Virus record (IMG/VR): IMGVR_UViG_3300042868_003731
Coordinates: 1-64,000 of that record
Strand: one strand, 5' to 3'
Source: a virus
Length of the DNA stretch: 64,000 nt
Position numbers and translations under genes: made by a program. The notes under the pieces were generated by a model. It saw only the letters and a program-made list of their open reading frames with translations. It ran no database searches and was not told the DNA's origin. How positions within the stretch are numbered: the first letter of the stretch is position 1; each line of letters opens with the position of its first letter. Shown piece after piece: positions 35,204 through 43,819 of this stretch.

Positions 35204-35413
35204 TTAACTTTTCAATACCTTTATATTATCTAACCAGCTGGAAACAGCTGCTCGAGTTCTTTCTACTTGCTTTTCCTCGAAGATACGAGTTTCGATCAAC
35301 TGATCGTTCTTGTAGTAATCAACTCGATGGTTGTCAGAGTCTTCATAGATCTTTGCGGAATACATGATCCCGTGATTTTCGCGAATGATTAATTCGACTA
35401 ATTTACTATCCAT
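35204..35413 (-). CDS. Small hypothetical protein upstream of gp33
   Basis: 69 residues from the ATG at 35413 (AAGGGA site upstream; a TTG two codons earlier is less likely). Mixed alpha/beta, charged. One base before gp33. The perfect sigma70-like promoter at 35493-35521 would drive it. Confidence 0.65.
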   Translation of the reverse strand: MDSKLVELIIRENHGIMYSAKIYEDSDNHRVDYYKNDQLIETRIFEEKQVERTRAAVSSWLDNIKVLKS

Positions 35414-35423
35414 ATGCAATCCC

Positions 35424-35540
35424 TTACTTTACTAAAAACCCAATTCTCGAAACATCTAAAAAGCCGTCTCCATCGTCACGGCTTTCGATATAAGTATAAC
35501 CCATTTTTCTATAAATGTCAACTACTTTTATATCATCCAA
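35424..35540 (-). CDS. 38-residue ORF after the bilin reductase
   Basis: TTG start at 35540 with an AGGAG site 7 bp upstream; it reads MDDIKVVDIYRKMGYTYIES and continues to residue 38. It begins 1 bp after the bilin reductase stop. It also contains a TTGACA/TATACT promoter, so the region may be regulatory rather than coding. Confidence 0.45.
   Translation of the reverse strand: MDDIKVVDIYRKMGYTYIESRDDGDGFLDVSRIGFLVK
35493..35521 (-). promoter_or_regulatory. Perfect sigma70-like early promoter
   Basis: TTGACA, 17-bp spacer, TATACT on the minus strand. It would transcribe the gene at 35204-35413, gp33, gp59 and gp32. Confidence 0.65.
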
Positions 35541-35541
35541 G

Positions 35542-36216
35542 CTAGATCTCCTCGAATAAAACACTATCTATGTAGTTGTTTTTATCGTTTTCAGAGATAC
35601 CCATCGAGAGTATTGATCTGTGAAGATGCGGATTTAGCTTTTGGTTCCTACAGTATTGATTGTGTCTCTCAGTGATCTTTATTGGATTCGTGACGTAAAG
35701 ATTGCTCTTCATATTCGTTACATAGTATTCAACGAGATGAAGGCAGGTCTTTGAGAGTTGATCGATCTCTTCCTCAGATTTTAAATTACCTGCCGCGATC
35801 ATTGAAGTTGAGAAGATACTCTGAGCCCAGTCAGGAAGATCACGAGGTTTAGACCATGAAAGATCCTTCGCCGTGTCTCTCATATAACTCAGGTATGGGT
35901 GTTCTGGAGTTTCGTCCGTAGTTGGAGAGAAGTCAAAGAACGATCCGGTGATCTTACTTGGGCCTGCCACGATGTCGAAACCAAGGATTGGAAAGTTAAA
36001 ATGCTCGTGCGGAAATATATTCACATGCATAAGCCAGAGTTTTTGTGACTCTCTATTGTCAATCGTCTTTAAGTGACACTTTCGAACATACTTGGAACTC
36101 CAGATATTATCTTTCCATCCATCGAATAGTTCTAGGCTAGAGTTCCTACTATAGTGATCGTCAAAGATACTTTCAATCTTCTTTGACAGTTGAATCAGCG
36201 GGGTCCATACCTCCAA
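35542..36216 (-). CDS. Ferredoxin-dependent bilin reductase (PcyX/PebS-like)
   Basis: 224 residues, size typical of the family. It reduces biliverdin, the product of the heme oxygenase encoded upstream. The family region is readable: LWLMHVNIFPHEHFNFPILG, then FDIVAGPSKITG and the Asp of FFDFSP. A TTG start is chosen because GGAGG lies 6 bp upstream; it overlaps the heme oxygenase gene by 44 bp. Phage-encoded members include PebS (cyanophage) and PcyX (oceanic viruses thought to infect Alphaproteobacteria), so a PcyX-type enzyme making phycoerythrobilin is the best guess. Confidence 0.88.
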   Translation of the reverse strand: MEVWTPLIQLSKKIESIFDDHYSRNSSLELFDGWKDNIWSSKYVRKCHLKTIDNRESQKLWLMHVNIFPHEHFNFPILGFDIVAGPSKITGSFFDFSPTTDETPEHPYLSYMRDTAKDLSWSKPRDLPDWAQSIFSTSMIAAGNLKSEEEIDQLSKTCLHLVEYYVTNMKSNLYVTNPIKITERHNQYCRNQKLNPHLHRSILSMGISENDKNNYIDSVLFEEI

Positions 36217-36766
36217 AGTAATCCTCCAATTCTTCTAGAAATTTCTGAACCATGCTAAAGCATACTTTAGCTTCTTTCTCTAAACCGTCGTGTAGATTGT
36301 TTCGAATAAGAGTCTTTAATTCATCGACATCTCTTTCGAACTCGTAGAAGTTAGTTGGTCCTGGTACTAGCTTCTTTATCATCTGGCCACCGGAAAGGTC
36401 TCCCATGTGTCTAACATACATATGTGCAAGAAGCTTGTCTTTATCTTCTTTAATCTTATGAATGTATTCTACATAAGCAGTTGCGGCGGGTAGAGTAGGG
36501 GCAGTTTTTAACGAGATCTCGGACTCTGACTCCATGATCGTAATATCTTCGAGGATAGCAGCCGACCTTAATATGCCGAAGATATCCTCTCCGAAGATTC
36601 CTACTTCTGTCGCATAATACTCTAGAGTAACGTACATAAGTAACTGATTCTTCAAGTACGTGTAATACTGATAAGGTGTAAGTTTTTTCTTTAACATTCT
36701 ATTCATAAAAGCAGTTCGTTCTGCTCTTCTGTGCTCTTCTTTCGTGAGCTCTCTCAAATTGTTCAT
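36173..36766 (-). CDS. ho1: Heme oxygenase
   Basis: 197 residues. It opens heme to biliverdin, CO and iron. The proximal heme ligand is His12 (LTKEEHRRAER) and the distal helix shows GDLSGGQM (residues 122-129). Together with the bilin reductase it forms a two-step pigment cassette. No host-type photosynthesis genes are in the window. Confidence 0.92.
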   Translation of the reverse strand: MNNLRELTKEEHRRAERTAFMNRMLKKKLTPYQYYTYLKNQLLMYVTLEYYATEVGIFGEDIFGILRSAAILEDITIMESESEISLKTAPTLPAATAYVEYIHKIKEDKDKLLAHMYVRHMGDLSGGQMIKKLVPGPTNFYEFERDVDELKTLIRNNLHDGLEKEAKVCFSMVQKFLEELEDYFGGMDPADSTVKED

Positions 36767-36975
36767 GGCTTACAAATATTTCCTTTACTCGTTATTGCAT
36801 CAATACCAATCTTACTGAATTCTTCAAAGTTCTTAGTTACTATTTTACTCAGTTCTGTCTGTTTGTCAATAAAATTCAGCAGCCCAGCCTTGATTTTTTC
36901 ATCAGAGACAGTTGATCTTACGAACTGTCTCTTTGTTTCTTGAACGAAGTCTATAAAGTAATTTACGTTTAGCAT
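36763..36975 (-). CDS. Small helical protein upstream of heme oxygenase
   Basis: 70 residues, amphipathic helices throughout (MLNVNYFIDFVQETKRQF...), ending NICKP. Overlaps the heme oxygenase start by 4 bp, so translated with it. A GATAAATA late-like box lies upstream near 37006. Faintly phasin-like in composition; function unknown. Confidence 0.6.
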   Translation of the reverse strand: MLNVNYFIDFVQETKRQFVRSTVSDEKIKAGLLNFIDKQTELSKIVTKNFEEFSKIGIDAITSKGNICKP

Positions 36976-37012
36976 TTTTGAAATCCTTTGTGGTGTGATA
37001 TAATATTTATCA

Positions 37013-39058
37013 TCATTTTGAAGTTGCTATGAATACTCCGTTCCAATCTTTTGGAAGTTTTTGAGTTTTCATATATTCGCAACGCTCGATCCACATATCA
37101 TAATACTTATCCATTTTTCCATCGAAACAGTGTCTAAGGCTTTGGCAAAGTTCAATAGCTTCGCTAAACTTTTGTCTTAGATACAGTTCATGCATCGCAT
37201 CGTGAATTTTTTTGTTGCTAATATAACTCGGCTGAACATCATCTAGTACCGTGTAAATTGAAATACCTACAGTTTTACCTTTTACTGCTAGATCATCTAT
37301 CTTAAGGAAAAAGAAGTCATCTTTACAATGTTCAACGGTTGCACCACCAACTAATAGCAAGCAGCCGTATTCTTTACATTTGCTTTCAATGCGAGCAGCG
37401 GTTGATACGCTGTCACCTAACACGTCATAGCTGTGGCGTTTAGTTGAGCCCATTTCCCCAATATAACCAAGACCGGTATTAATGCCGGCACCCATGCCTA
37501 CGGGTGGGCGACCTTGAGGTATGATAACATCTTTATTAAATTTTTCTACGGCCTTAAGCATGTCCAATCCACACTGGACAGCGGTTTTAGGATGATGCGG
37601 ATCGTCGATAGGAGCGTTATGTATGTGCATTGACGCGTCACCAATGTACTTAATAATCATACCACTAGAGTCAAGAACTGGCTGTGTAATTGCATCCATG
37701 TATCCATTCATTACCTTTGTAAGACCAGCAACATCATCACCAAAACTTTCGCCTAAAGGAGTAAAGCCACGAAGATCAGAGAATAGAATACTAACTTCTT
37801 TCTTAACGCCTTTTTTAATTAAATCTGGATTCTTCTGTAGGATCTCAACAACCTCAGGTGAAGCATATCCTCCGAACTGTTTCTTAATCGCTTGCTTCTG
37901 TAGGAATTCGTCTATGAACTTTACAGCATAACGAATTAGACCAACGAGCAGTAATCCGGCTGGAATTATAACGCCGTCGATAAGCATCTTATATTCAGCG
38001 AACGCATACATACTTGATGCAATGCTTGCTACGACAACTACCGCAAAGAATGCTAGACCGACGTAGGTCCATCTCGCTAATGCTATCAGAAGTAAACCTG
38101 CGATACTGAATGCGATGAGTTCCATACCTGGTGCCCAAGCCGGTCTCTCAATATTCGTACCGTTGAATACAGTTCCCAATAGAGCAGCTTGAAGATCGTG
38201 CGGCCATACTTGACCAGCTGCAGTCGCTATCGGGTTATTGATACCTGCAGCCGTAGGAGCTACAAACACCACCGCACCACCGAAGTCTTCAGGAAGATCT
38301 GTCGCACTTACTGATATTGACTTTTGACTCCAGTCGATCCATACTCTCGCAAGTTCGTCCGTTGAGATAGGACCAAACTGTGGAACTCTTAACTTATCAA
38401 CTCCAAGTGGCGAAAGACGTATCTGAAAGCTTGGATCACCAGCAAGAACTCGAAGAACCTCGAGTGTTAAGTTTGGATACAAAACACCTTCAGACTCAAT
38501 AACGAGTGGAACACGTCTTGTGACACCATCGGGTTCAGGAAGTGTATTAACGATACCGGATCCAATAGCAAACTTCTCAAGCTCAGGAATGTTTGCAATG
38601 ACGCCAGGATACGAAAGAATGAGATCCTGATACTCAGAGTTAATGATTGCTGCACCAGGATTGATCGGTTCGTTCACGGTTCGATCACCGCCGACTGTAT
38701 TAAGAACGACTGGGTTCTTTTGTAGAGTCTCAGTCAACTTATAGTCTTCACCGAAGCGATCCTTCTCGCTCATCAGGACGCCGAACACGACGAGTCCTGC
38801 ATTCCTAGCATATAGATCTTCGATTAATGCTGCATATTCTCCTCGAGGCCATGGCCACTGACCCTTTTCTTCGATCGCAGCTTCATCAATATTCACAGTG
38901 TAGATATTGTTTTGAACCGGTTCTTGATTCACTATCAATTGGTCAAAATATCTAAGCTTTATGCTTTCTAAGAAACCGGGGTTACTTACAAACAGCATAC
39001 ACAATAATCCGAGTACTAATAGACTCCAAATAGGTGATAACAATATCTTCTTCATCAT
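37013..39058 (-). CDS. CHASE2-domain adenylate cyclase (class III)
   Basis: 681 residues. N-terminal membrane helix (about 10-24), extracytoplasmic CHASE2 sensor (about 30-300, WPWPRGEYAALIEDLYARNA), three membrane helices (about 312-378), then a class III nucleotide cyclase domain. Metal Asp428 (ILFSDLRGFT) and Asp474 (KYIGDAS) are present, as are Lys470 and Asp545 for adenine recognition and Arg556. The transition-state Asn is Ser552 (VSTAARIE). It probably makes cAMP in response to a periplasmic signal. It lies beside FecR and curli genes; how it affects them is unknown. Confidence 0.88.
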   Translation of the reverse strand: MMKKILLSPIWSLLVLGLLCMLFVSNPGFLESIKLRYFDQLIVNQEPVQNNIYTVNIDEAAIEEKGQWPWPRGEYAALIEDLYARNAGLVVFGVLMSEKDRFGEDYKLTETLQKNPVVLNTVGGDRTVNEPINPGAAIINSEYQDLILSYPGVIANIPELEKFAIGSGIVNTLPEPDGVTRRVPLVIESEGVLYPNLTLEVLRVLAGDPSFQIRLSPLGVDKLRVPQFGPISTDELARVWIDWSQKSISVSATDLPEDFGGAVVFVAPTAAGINNPIATAAGQVWPHDLQAALLGTVFNGTNIERPAWAPGMELIAFSIAGLLLIALARWTYVGLAFFAVVVVASIASSMYAFAEYKMLIDGVIIPAGLLLVGLIRYAVKFIDEFLQKQAIKKQFGGYASPEVVEILQKNPDLIKKGVKKEVSILFSDLRGFTPLGESFGDDVAGLTKVMNGYMDAITQPVLDSSGMIIKYIGDASMHIHNAPIDDPHHPKTAVQCGLDMLKAVEKFNKDVIIPQGRPPVGMGAGINTGLGYIGEMGSTKRHSYDVLGDSVSTAARIESKCKEYGCLLLVGGATVEHCKDDFFFLKIDDLAVKGKTVGISIYTVLDDVQPSYISNKKIHDAMHELYLRQKFSEAIELCQSLRHCFDGKMDKYYDMWIERCEYMKTQKLPKDWNGVFIATSK

Positions 39059-39086
39059 TTTCGTTTCTTTCTTAAAATTTCATTCG

Positions 39087-39266
39087 CTATCGCTTCTTTA
39101 ATCCAAGCAGCTTTGCCTTTAAATCATCCGACTCATTTGGCGTATCTTTAATAACTTTCTTAGATGGCTCTCTTTTTATCGAAGGGGTCTCTTCATCAAA
39201 TCCCCACTTTCTTTTTTCTTCTGCAATTCTCATACGAAGTTCGTTTACTTGTTTCGATATATCCAT
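39087..39266 (-). CDS. 59-residue basic protein between cyclase and fibre genes
   Basis: MDISKQVNELRMRIAEEKRK at the start, then an acidic/Pro stretch and a LKAKLLGLKKR end. An AAAGG site lies upstream. Predicted helical and cytoplasmic. It sits in the gap between the cyclase and the curli-linked genes. No family recognised. Confidence 0.6.
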   Translation of the reverse strand: MDISKQVNELRMRIAEEKRKWGFDEETPSIKREPSKKVIKDTPNESDDLKAKLLGLKKR

Positions 39267-39307
39267 CTGTAAACCTTTTGACTAACTATTAATCTATATA
39301 TCTTATT

Positions 39308-39646
39308 CTACTTAGAGTTCTGTAATTCTATACCAAAGACGATGCCAACATTATTGTTTTCAAATCCTGGTGTGATGTAACCTATTACATTATCATTAAA
39401 ATCGTATGTTGTTCTGATAAAAGGAAGCACTTCGTAATTGCCGTATCCAGACACTACGCCAAATTCATGGTTCCACTTGGATCGTGTTATTTGAACACCG
39501 GCGTACGCGCTTAAAGCATCTTCGCTGTTATAATAAGCGCCGGCGATAAAACTATCGTCTTGTAAACGGATATGAGGATGAATGCTATTGTAATGTTGTT
39601 CAAAGTCTAAATGAAAACTCAATGCTATTCCGTATATTAAATCCAT
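39308..39646 (-). CDS. Beta-strand-rich conserved phage protein
   Basis: 112 residues. Alternating beta pattern and the motif NSIHPHIRLQDDSFIAGAYY plus NSEDALSAYAG resemble a small outer-membrane-barrel-like protein found in several T4-like marine phages. No clear signal peptide. Precedes the fibre-like genes. Role unknown. Confidence 0.6.
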   Translation of the reverse strand: MDLIYGIALSFHLDFEQHYNSIHPHIRLQDDSFIAGAYYNSEDALSAYAGVQITRSKWNHEFGVVSGYGNYEVLPFIRTTYDFNDNVIGYITPGFENNNVGIVFGIELQNSK

Positions 39647-39659
39647 TTTAATTTCCTCG

Positions 39660-41342
39660 CTACTGATTCACTGTTAAGTTACACCCCGCAGAAACATTAC
39701 ATACTCCGGATACAGTACTTCCATCGCTCATACTATGTGGCAAACTGTATGTCTTAGAAGTTGATCCGGACTGGTTTAGAATAAAATTCCATGCTCCGCC
39801 ACCGTTCTCTAACTGAACAGTCGCAGCATGACTGCCGCTTCCATCCTGAATTACGCTAGCATTATGATCGTTCCCAATTAACGTTAGATTTAAATAATGG
39901 TTCCCAGTTCCTTTTTGGTTCACGGACAGATCATTGCTGTTTCCGTTAACGTTTAAGAACATGTTTTTTCCAGTTTCTCTTTGCTGTAGTATTAGGCTGT
40001 TTCCATTGCCGATGATGTCAGCCTCTAGATAGTGTCTAGATGATGTAGTTGTTGTCTGTAAAATATCTGTGCTATTGTTATCACCATCGATATTTAAGAT
40101 AGCATAATGGCTTCCACCAATCTGTTGGATCTGAACATCATTGTCGTTTCCAACAATATTTACATTTGCATTATGACCGTTCGTCAAAGCAAGGTTGGCC
40201 GCTCTTCTCATCGCCTGTGAAGGATTGATACCTGACGAGTAAACCGGGGTTGGAGCAGATCCTGGGTTTGATACAGATCCTGAACCAGTCGCCGTTGATG
40301 TTGTTGTGTTGCCTGAATTGTAGTAGAATGTAATTTCTGCAATCTGCATACTGTCACAGTTCAAACCACAGCCGTCTCCGGATTTAGTCGTGGGAAAGAA
40401 TATGTAATAGTAGACATACGCATTGCTGTTTGTGACTGGAATTTTAGGACTGGTCCAGAATCTATCGTTACTAAGTGATAAAGCACCTTCTTGAATCAAC
40501 GTCCAGTTTACACCGTCGTTACTTGCGTATAGCTTATAACTCGTCGGGTCTCTTCCTGAGAAGTCATTCGCAGTGGTAAGTGTAAACTCGTTTACCACTC
40601 GCCCAGCGTTTAGTTTAATAGTAACACCAGCGTTTTTCTTATCAAAGTTTAGATACTTTGTGTTTGGATTATTATCAAACGCTTGCGAAGCACCTTCACC
40701 CGATGGGCTGTTATTACTCGTAGGATAGTGATTGGTTATGTTAACATTCGAGCTGTTATTATAGATTGGAGTTGCGACAGCAGGTGGTGGCGCAGTCTGT
40801 CCCGCAGCCAACGGCGTTGAGCTTGGTGGAACATACGCTTGAAGTTGACTATTCGTTGGGTTATCTTGAGTGACAGACCACGAACCGCTTTGACCAAGAC
40901 TATATCCTTGACCGGTAGTGATGAGAGTTCCCCACATACCGTTGCCGTTATAGAAGATCGCTCCGTTGGCTAATGCTCGAAACGAGCCTGTGTTGTTAAT
41001 TATTTTGTATCTTGTGCCGTCGCTATTGAACACGGCCATACCGTAGGTGCCAGGATTGGTTGTACTATTAAAGAACCCAATGTATCTGCCATTACTGTTT
41101 GCGTCTGCAGTTTGTGCAGCTGTCCATCTAGCAGCCGAATTAGTCTGAGTAGCATAGTTCACGCTCGCAAAGATATAGTTAAATCCGCTCGCATGCAGTG
41201 TTCCGCCGGAAATATACCACTGCACGTCGAATATCTGCGCAGTGCTGAGCTTTAAGTCAGTGATAGCCGCAGCGGCAATACTAACGAACATAAGGTAAAC
41301 GAGTATCGCGCTACTGAGTCTGGATAGTAGTGATAGAAACAT
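39660..41342 (-). CDS. Secreted protein with F5/8C-like domain and curlin-type repeats
   Basis: 560 residues from the ATG at 41342 (GGAGG 5 bp upstream). Signal peptide (to about residue 29, AAAA), an N-terminal beta region, an F5/8 type C (discoidin)-like sugar-binding domain (about 210-345, KLYASNDGVNWTLIQEG), then curlin-like repeats (about 390-540) with spaced QQ/GN motifs such as GNDNDVQIQQIGG and GDNNSTDILQ. Probably an amyloid-forming surface adhesin exported by the CsgG pore encoded nearby. Overlaps the FecR gene by 32 bp. Confidence 0.7.
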   Translation of the reverse strand: MFLSLLSRLSSAILVYLMFVSIAAAAITDLKLSTAQIFDVQWYISGGTLHASGFNYIFASVNYATQTNSAARWTAAQTADANSNGRYIGFFNSTTNPGTYGMAVFNSDGTRYKIINNTGSFRALANGAIFYNGNGMWGTLITTGQGYSLGQSGSWSVTQDNPTNSQLQAYVPPSSTPLAAGQTAPPPAVATPIYNNSSNVNITNHYPTSNNSPSGEGASQAFDNNPNTKYLNFDKKNAGVTIKLNAGRVVNEFTLTTANDFSGRDPTSYKLYASNDGVNWTLIQEGALSLSNDRFWTSPKIPVTNSNAYVYYYIFFPTTKSGDGCGLNCDSMQIAEITFYYNSGNTTTSTATGSGSVSNPGSAPTPVYSSGINPSQAMRRAANLALTNGHNANVNIVGNDNDVQIQQIGGSHYAILNIDGDNNSTDILQTTTTSSRHYLEADIIGNGNSLILQQRETGKNMFLNVNGNSNDLSVNQKGTGNHYLNLTLIGNDHNASVIQDGSGSHAATVQLENGGGAWNFILNQSGSTSKTYSLPHSMSDGSTVSGVCNVSAGCNLTVNQ

Positions 41343-42408
41343 TCGTTCCTCCATCGTTTATTTGTACAACCGCAAATACTCCATCCTGAGTTACGTTATA
41401 CGTTCCGTTCGTATCTAAACTTGTTGTCAGCATTGATATATGCGGTGAACGATCAGAATCTAATAACATGAACTCTTCATTCACGACTGCGCGTATCCAT
41501 GGAAAGTTCTTAATGTTAGGTAGTACTTCGCTTTCTTCCTCTTCTAGCATACTCTCAAGAGATGCCACGTTGATTTCTAGAAGATTATCCAAATAAGTGT
41601 TATTCACTCTGTTTACGTCAAGCGAGTTGGTCGTTAATTCTTCATCTTCAGCAAGCAAGTCTTCAGAGAGTTCTTCATTCTCTAAGAGATCAACATCAAG
41701 TTCGGTTCGTATCTCTTCCTCTTCTTCATCGTTAGAAAATCCGCCTGGAAATTCTGATGGAGGAACTATGATAAGATTGTTATTGATGTTTGATTGATCT
41801 AAAAGAAGTTTACGAGGATCCGCCGGAGATAGCCCGCTGTGAGACACCATAGTTGCTTGATAAGATTCATTTAGCATCACGGTTCCGCCATCAGTACTCA
41901 CTGAGATGGATCCGACTGGGCATTCGTCTTCATTGAGAGTTTCGTCTGGGCAGCTAGGTAGGAGAATGATTAGACTGCGACCAAGCTCGTCAACCGTCAT
42001 AGAGAAGTCTGTTCCTCTGACCGTAATGCTTGCCGTTGGCGTGCGGATGTCGACGTTCTCTCTGCTAGTTTTGGCTAGCAGACCAGATGTCATCTGAACT
42101 GTTCCAAGAGCAACCTCCATCGACATCTTACCAGCGCTCGTGTTTGGATCGTACACAAAATCATCAATCACTAGCTCACTCTGCTCTGTAATTTCAACTC
42201 GCGTGCCATCTTCAAATGTTAGGCCGAGCCGAGTATTAGCAGTAATTAATTGATCTAACATTTCAACACCAAAGCCCATCTCAACAGTGAGTTTATCACT
42301 GTCTCTTCTGGCTTCAGCTGCATTTCCTTTGAAATCAGTCACGGTCCCAACTTCGGCAATCGCGAAGTTGGGAATGATCATCATTACGATGAATAAGATT
42401 CTCCACAT
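41311..42408 (-). CDS. FecR-domain protein
   Basis: 365 residues from the ATG at 42408, 2 bp after the curlin stop. Signal peptide (to IAE, about residue 19), FecR-like core (about 20-170: GNAAEARRDSDKLTVEMG, TRLGLTFEDGTRVEI, TASITVRGTDFSM), then an acidic linker and a C-terminal NVTQDGVFAVVQINDGGTN segment of curlin flavour. FecR domains often accompany CHASE2 cyclases in bacteria. Its part in amyloid assembly or sensing is inferred. Confidence 0.78.
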   Translation of the reverse strand: MWRILFIVMMIIPNFAIAEVGTVTDFKGNAAEARRDSDKLTVEMGFGVEMLDQLITANTRLGLTFEDGTRVEITEQSELVIDDFVYDPNTSAGKMSMEVALGTVQMTSGLLAKTSRENVDIRTPTASITVRGTDFSMTVDELGRSLIILLPSCPDETLNEDECPVGSISVSTDGGTVMLNESYQATMVSHSGLSPADPRKLLLDQSNINNNLIIVPPSEFPGGFSNDEEEEEIRTELDVDLLENEELSEDLLAEDEELTTNSLDVNRVNNTYLDNLLEINVASLESMLEEEESEVLPNIKNFPWIRAVVNEEFMLLDSDRSPHISMLTTSLDTNGTYNVTQDGVFAVVQINDGGTNVSITTIQTQ

Positions 42409-42409
42409 A

Positions 42410-43027
42410 TTAGTGCTGAACGATATCCACGGTGTTAGTATCTCCATCTATGTCAACATTTACGATATGTCCTGTAGATGTAGTCTGAGTAAGATTAATC
42501 ACGTTGAAATCACTTGGTGTTGTCTGGCCGACGTTGAACACGTTGGTTGCATCAGGAGCATTCAATGCAAAGTTGATTTCGTTATTATTACCAGTAAGAT
42601 TGAGTGTAGTATCTGTGAGGTTGACTTGAATACCGCTGCAGTTACCGTTAATGTAATCTTTACATAGAGTGATCACGTTATCGTTACCTATGACGGCTGC
42701 GACGAAATTATTGTCGACTCCGCCACTGATATTTGAAAGCACTTCGTTTAGATCACCTTCAACACGATATTCATAGTTCGTGTCGTTAGCACTTACTTGA
42801 ATAAAGATGTCAGCAATGTTTCCGTCACCATCTTGAACAATCTCGACGTTGATGTCGTTACCGTTCACGATCATAGGAGCCGCATCGGTGTTGATTCTGT
42901 TGTTTCCATTTTGCTGAAGTACGTTTACGTTAGTACTATTTCCAGCCTGGTCGATATAAACTTCGCTTGCGAATGATGGAACCGCGATTCCTATCATAAG
43001 AGCAGAAGTTAATAATAGGTTTTTCAT
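42410..43027 (-). CDS. Curlin-like amyloid subunit (CsgA/CsgB type)
   Basis: 205 residues with a signal peptide (to SFASEVY). Curlin repeat signatures (spaced N/Q/G): SEVYIDQAGNSTNVNVLQQN, GNDINVEIVQDGDGN, TDTTLNLTGNNNEI, NVDIDGDTNTVDIVQH. Likely secreted unfolded through the CsgG pore and polymerised outside. It precedes the FecR gene. Confidence 0.78.
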   Translation of the reverse strand: MKNLLLTSALMIGIAVPSFASEVYIDQAGNSTNVNVLQQNGNNRINTDAAPMIVNGNDINVEIVQDGDGNIADIFIQVSANDTNYEYRVEGDLNEVLSNISGGVDNNFVAAVIGNDNVITLCKDYINGNCSGIQVNLTDTTLNLTGNNNEINFALNAPDATNVFNVGQTTPSDFNVINLTQTTSTGHIVNVDIDGDTNTVDIVQH

Positions 43028-43045
43028 TTGAGTTATTTCCTTTTG

Positions 43046-43819
43046 TTATTGTTTGAAAGCCCAGTAGCCGTTCTCGGCACCTTCTTTGATCATTTCAACA
43101 ACTGCGGCCTGAATCGCGAGTCTTACTGCATGGTTCACAGGTTCGTTCTGTGAATTACCAATTTCAAGTTCGACGTTCTCAGTACCTGCCTCTATAAACT
43201 TGAAAACACCTAAATTTGTACTTGTACTTAATACGGTTTTTGATACTGCTGTACTTGTTAAAACTTCACCAGATTTTACAGAAACAGCTCGCATTGAGAC
43301 AGTGATCACATCTTCAGTGTAACGAGTGCTAGGTCCTATGCCAAGGTATCTTGCACCTGCGCCACCGGTTAATGTATTTGAATCGTAGCCAACGATTGCT
43401 CCCTCAACGATTACTCCTGCGAATAGCATAGGTGATAAAGGAGTTTCGTCACCAACTTCTTCTCTCGTCTGACGTATAATCTGACGTTCGCGTGCTAGGT
43501 TCTCTAACCCTACACGTTCTACAACTCGGAACCAAGTTCCGTTTCCAGCATCACGCAATGCTTTGATCACGTATTGTTCTGCACCCTGTGTAACTGCAGT
43601 CGAGATGTTAGCAAGTTTTTCGCTCGGTAGTCTCTGACCTGTCTTATCTTCGAACGAATACACCGCAACGACCATCGCACCCTGTGCTGGTGGCGGAAGA
43701 TTAATGAAATCTTTCTCTGTCACGACGGCCTTTGGTGATTCAATTGGTATTCGATTCACTGTGGTAGAGCAGCCAGCAACGAGACCTGCGAATAAGAGTG
43801 ATAATACTATCTTTTTCAT
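43046..43819 (-). CDS. csgG: Curli secretion pore lipoprotein CsgG
   Basis: 257 residues. Lipoprotein signal LVAGC (Cys17), then the CsgG family core: VVAVYSFEDKTGQRLPSEKL, GTWFRVVERVGLENLARERQ, RYLGIGPSTRYTEDVITVSM. CsgG forms the outer-membrane channel for curli subunits. Adjacent to csgF and curlin genes. The periplasmic partner CsgE was not found. Confidence 0.92.
   Translation of the reverse strand: MKKIVLSLLFAGLVAGCSTTVNRIPIESPKAVVTEKDFINLPPPAQGAMVVAVYSFEDKTGQRLPSEKLANISTAVTQGAEQYVIKALRDAGNGTWFRVVERVGLENLARERQIIRQTREEVGDETPLSPMLFAGVIVEGAIVGYDSNTLTGGAGARYLGIGPSTRYTEDVITVSMRAVSVKSGEVLTSTAVSKTVLSTSTNLGVFKFIEAGTENVELEIGNSQNEPVNHAVRLAIQAAVVEMIKEGAENGYWAFKQ

Noticed and set aside
39660-41342. 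Tail fibre protein
   Set aside because: It has a signal peptide and lies among CsgG, CsgF and FecR genes, so export is more likely than virion assembly.
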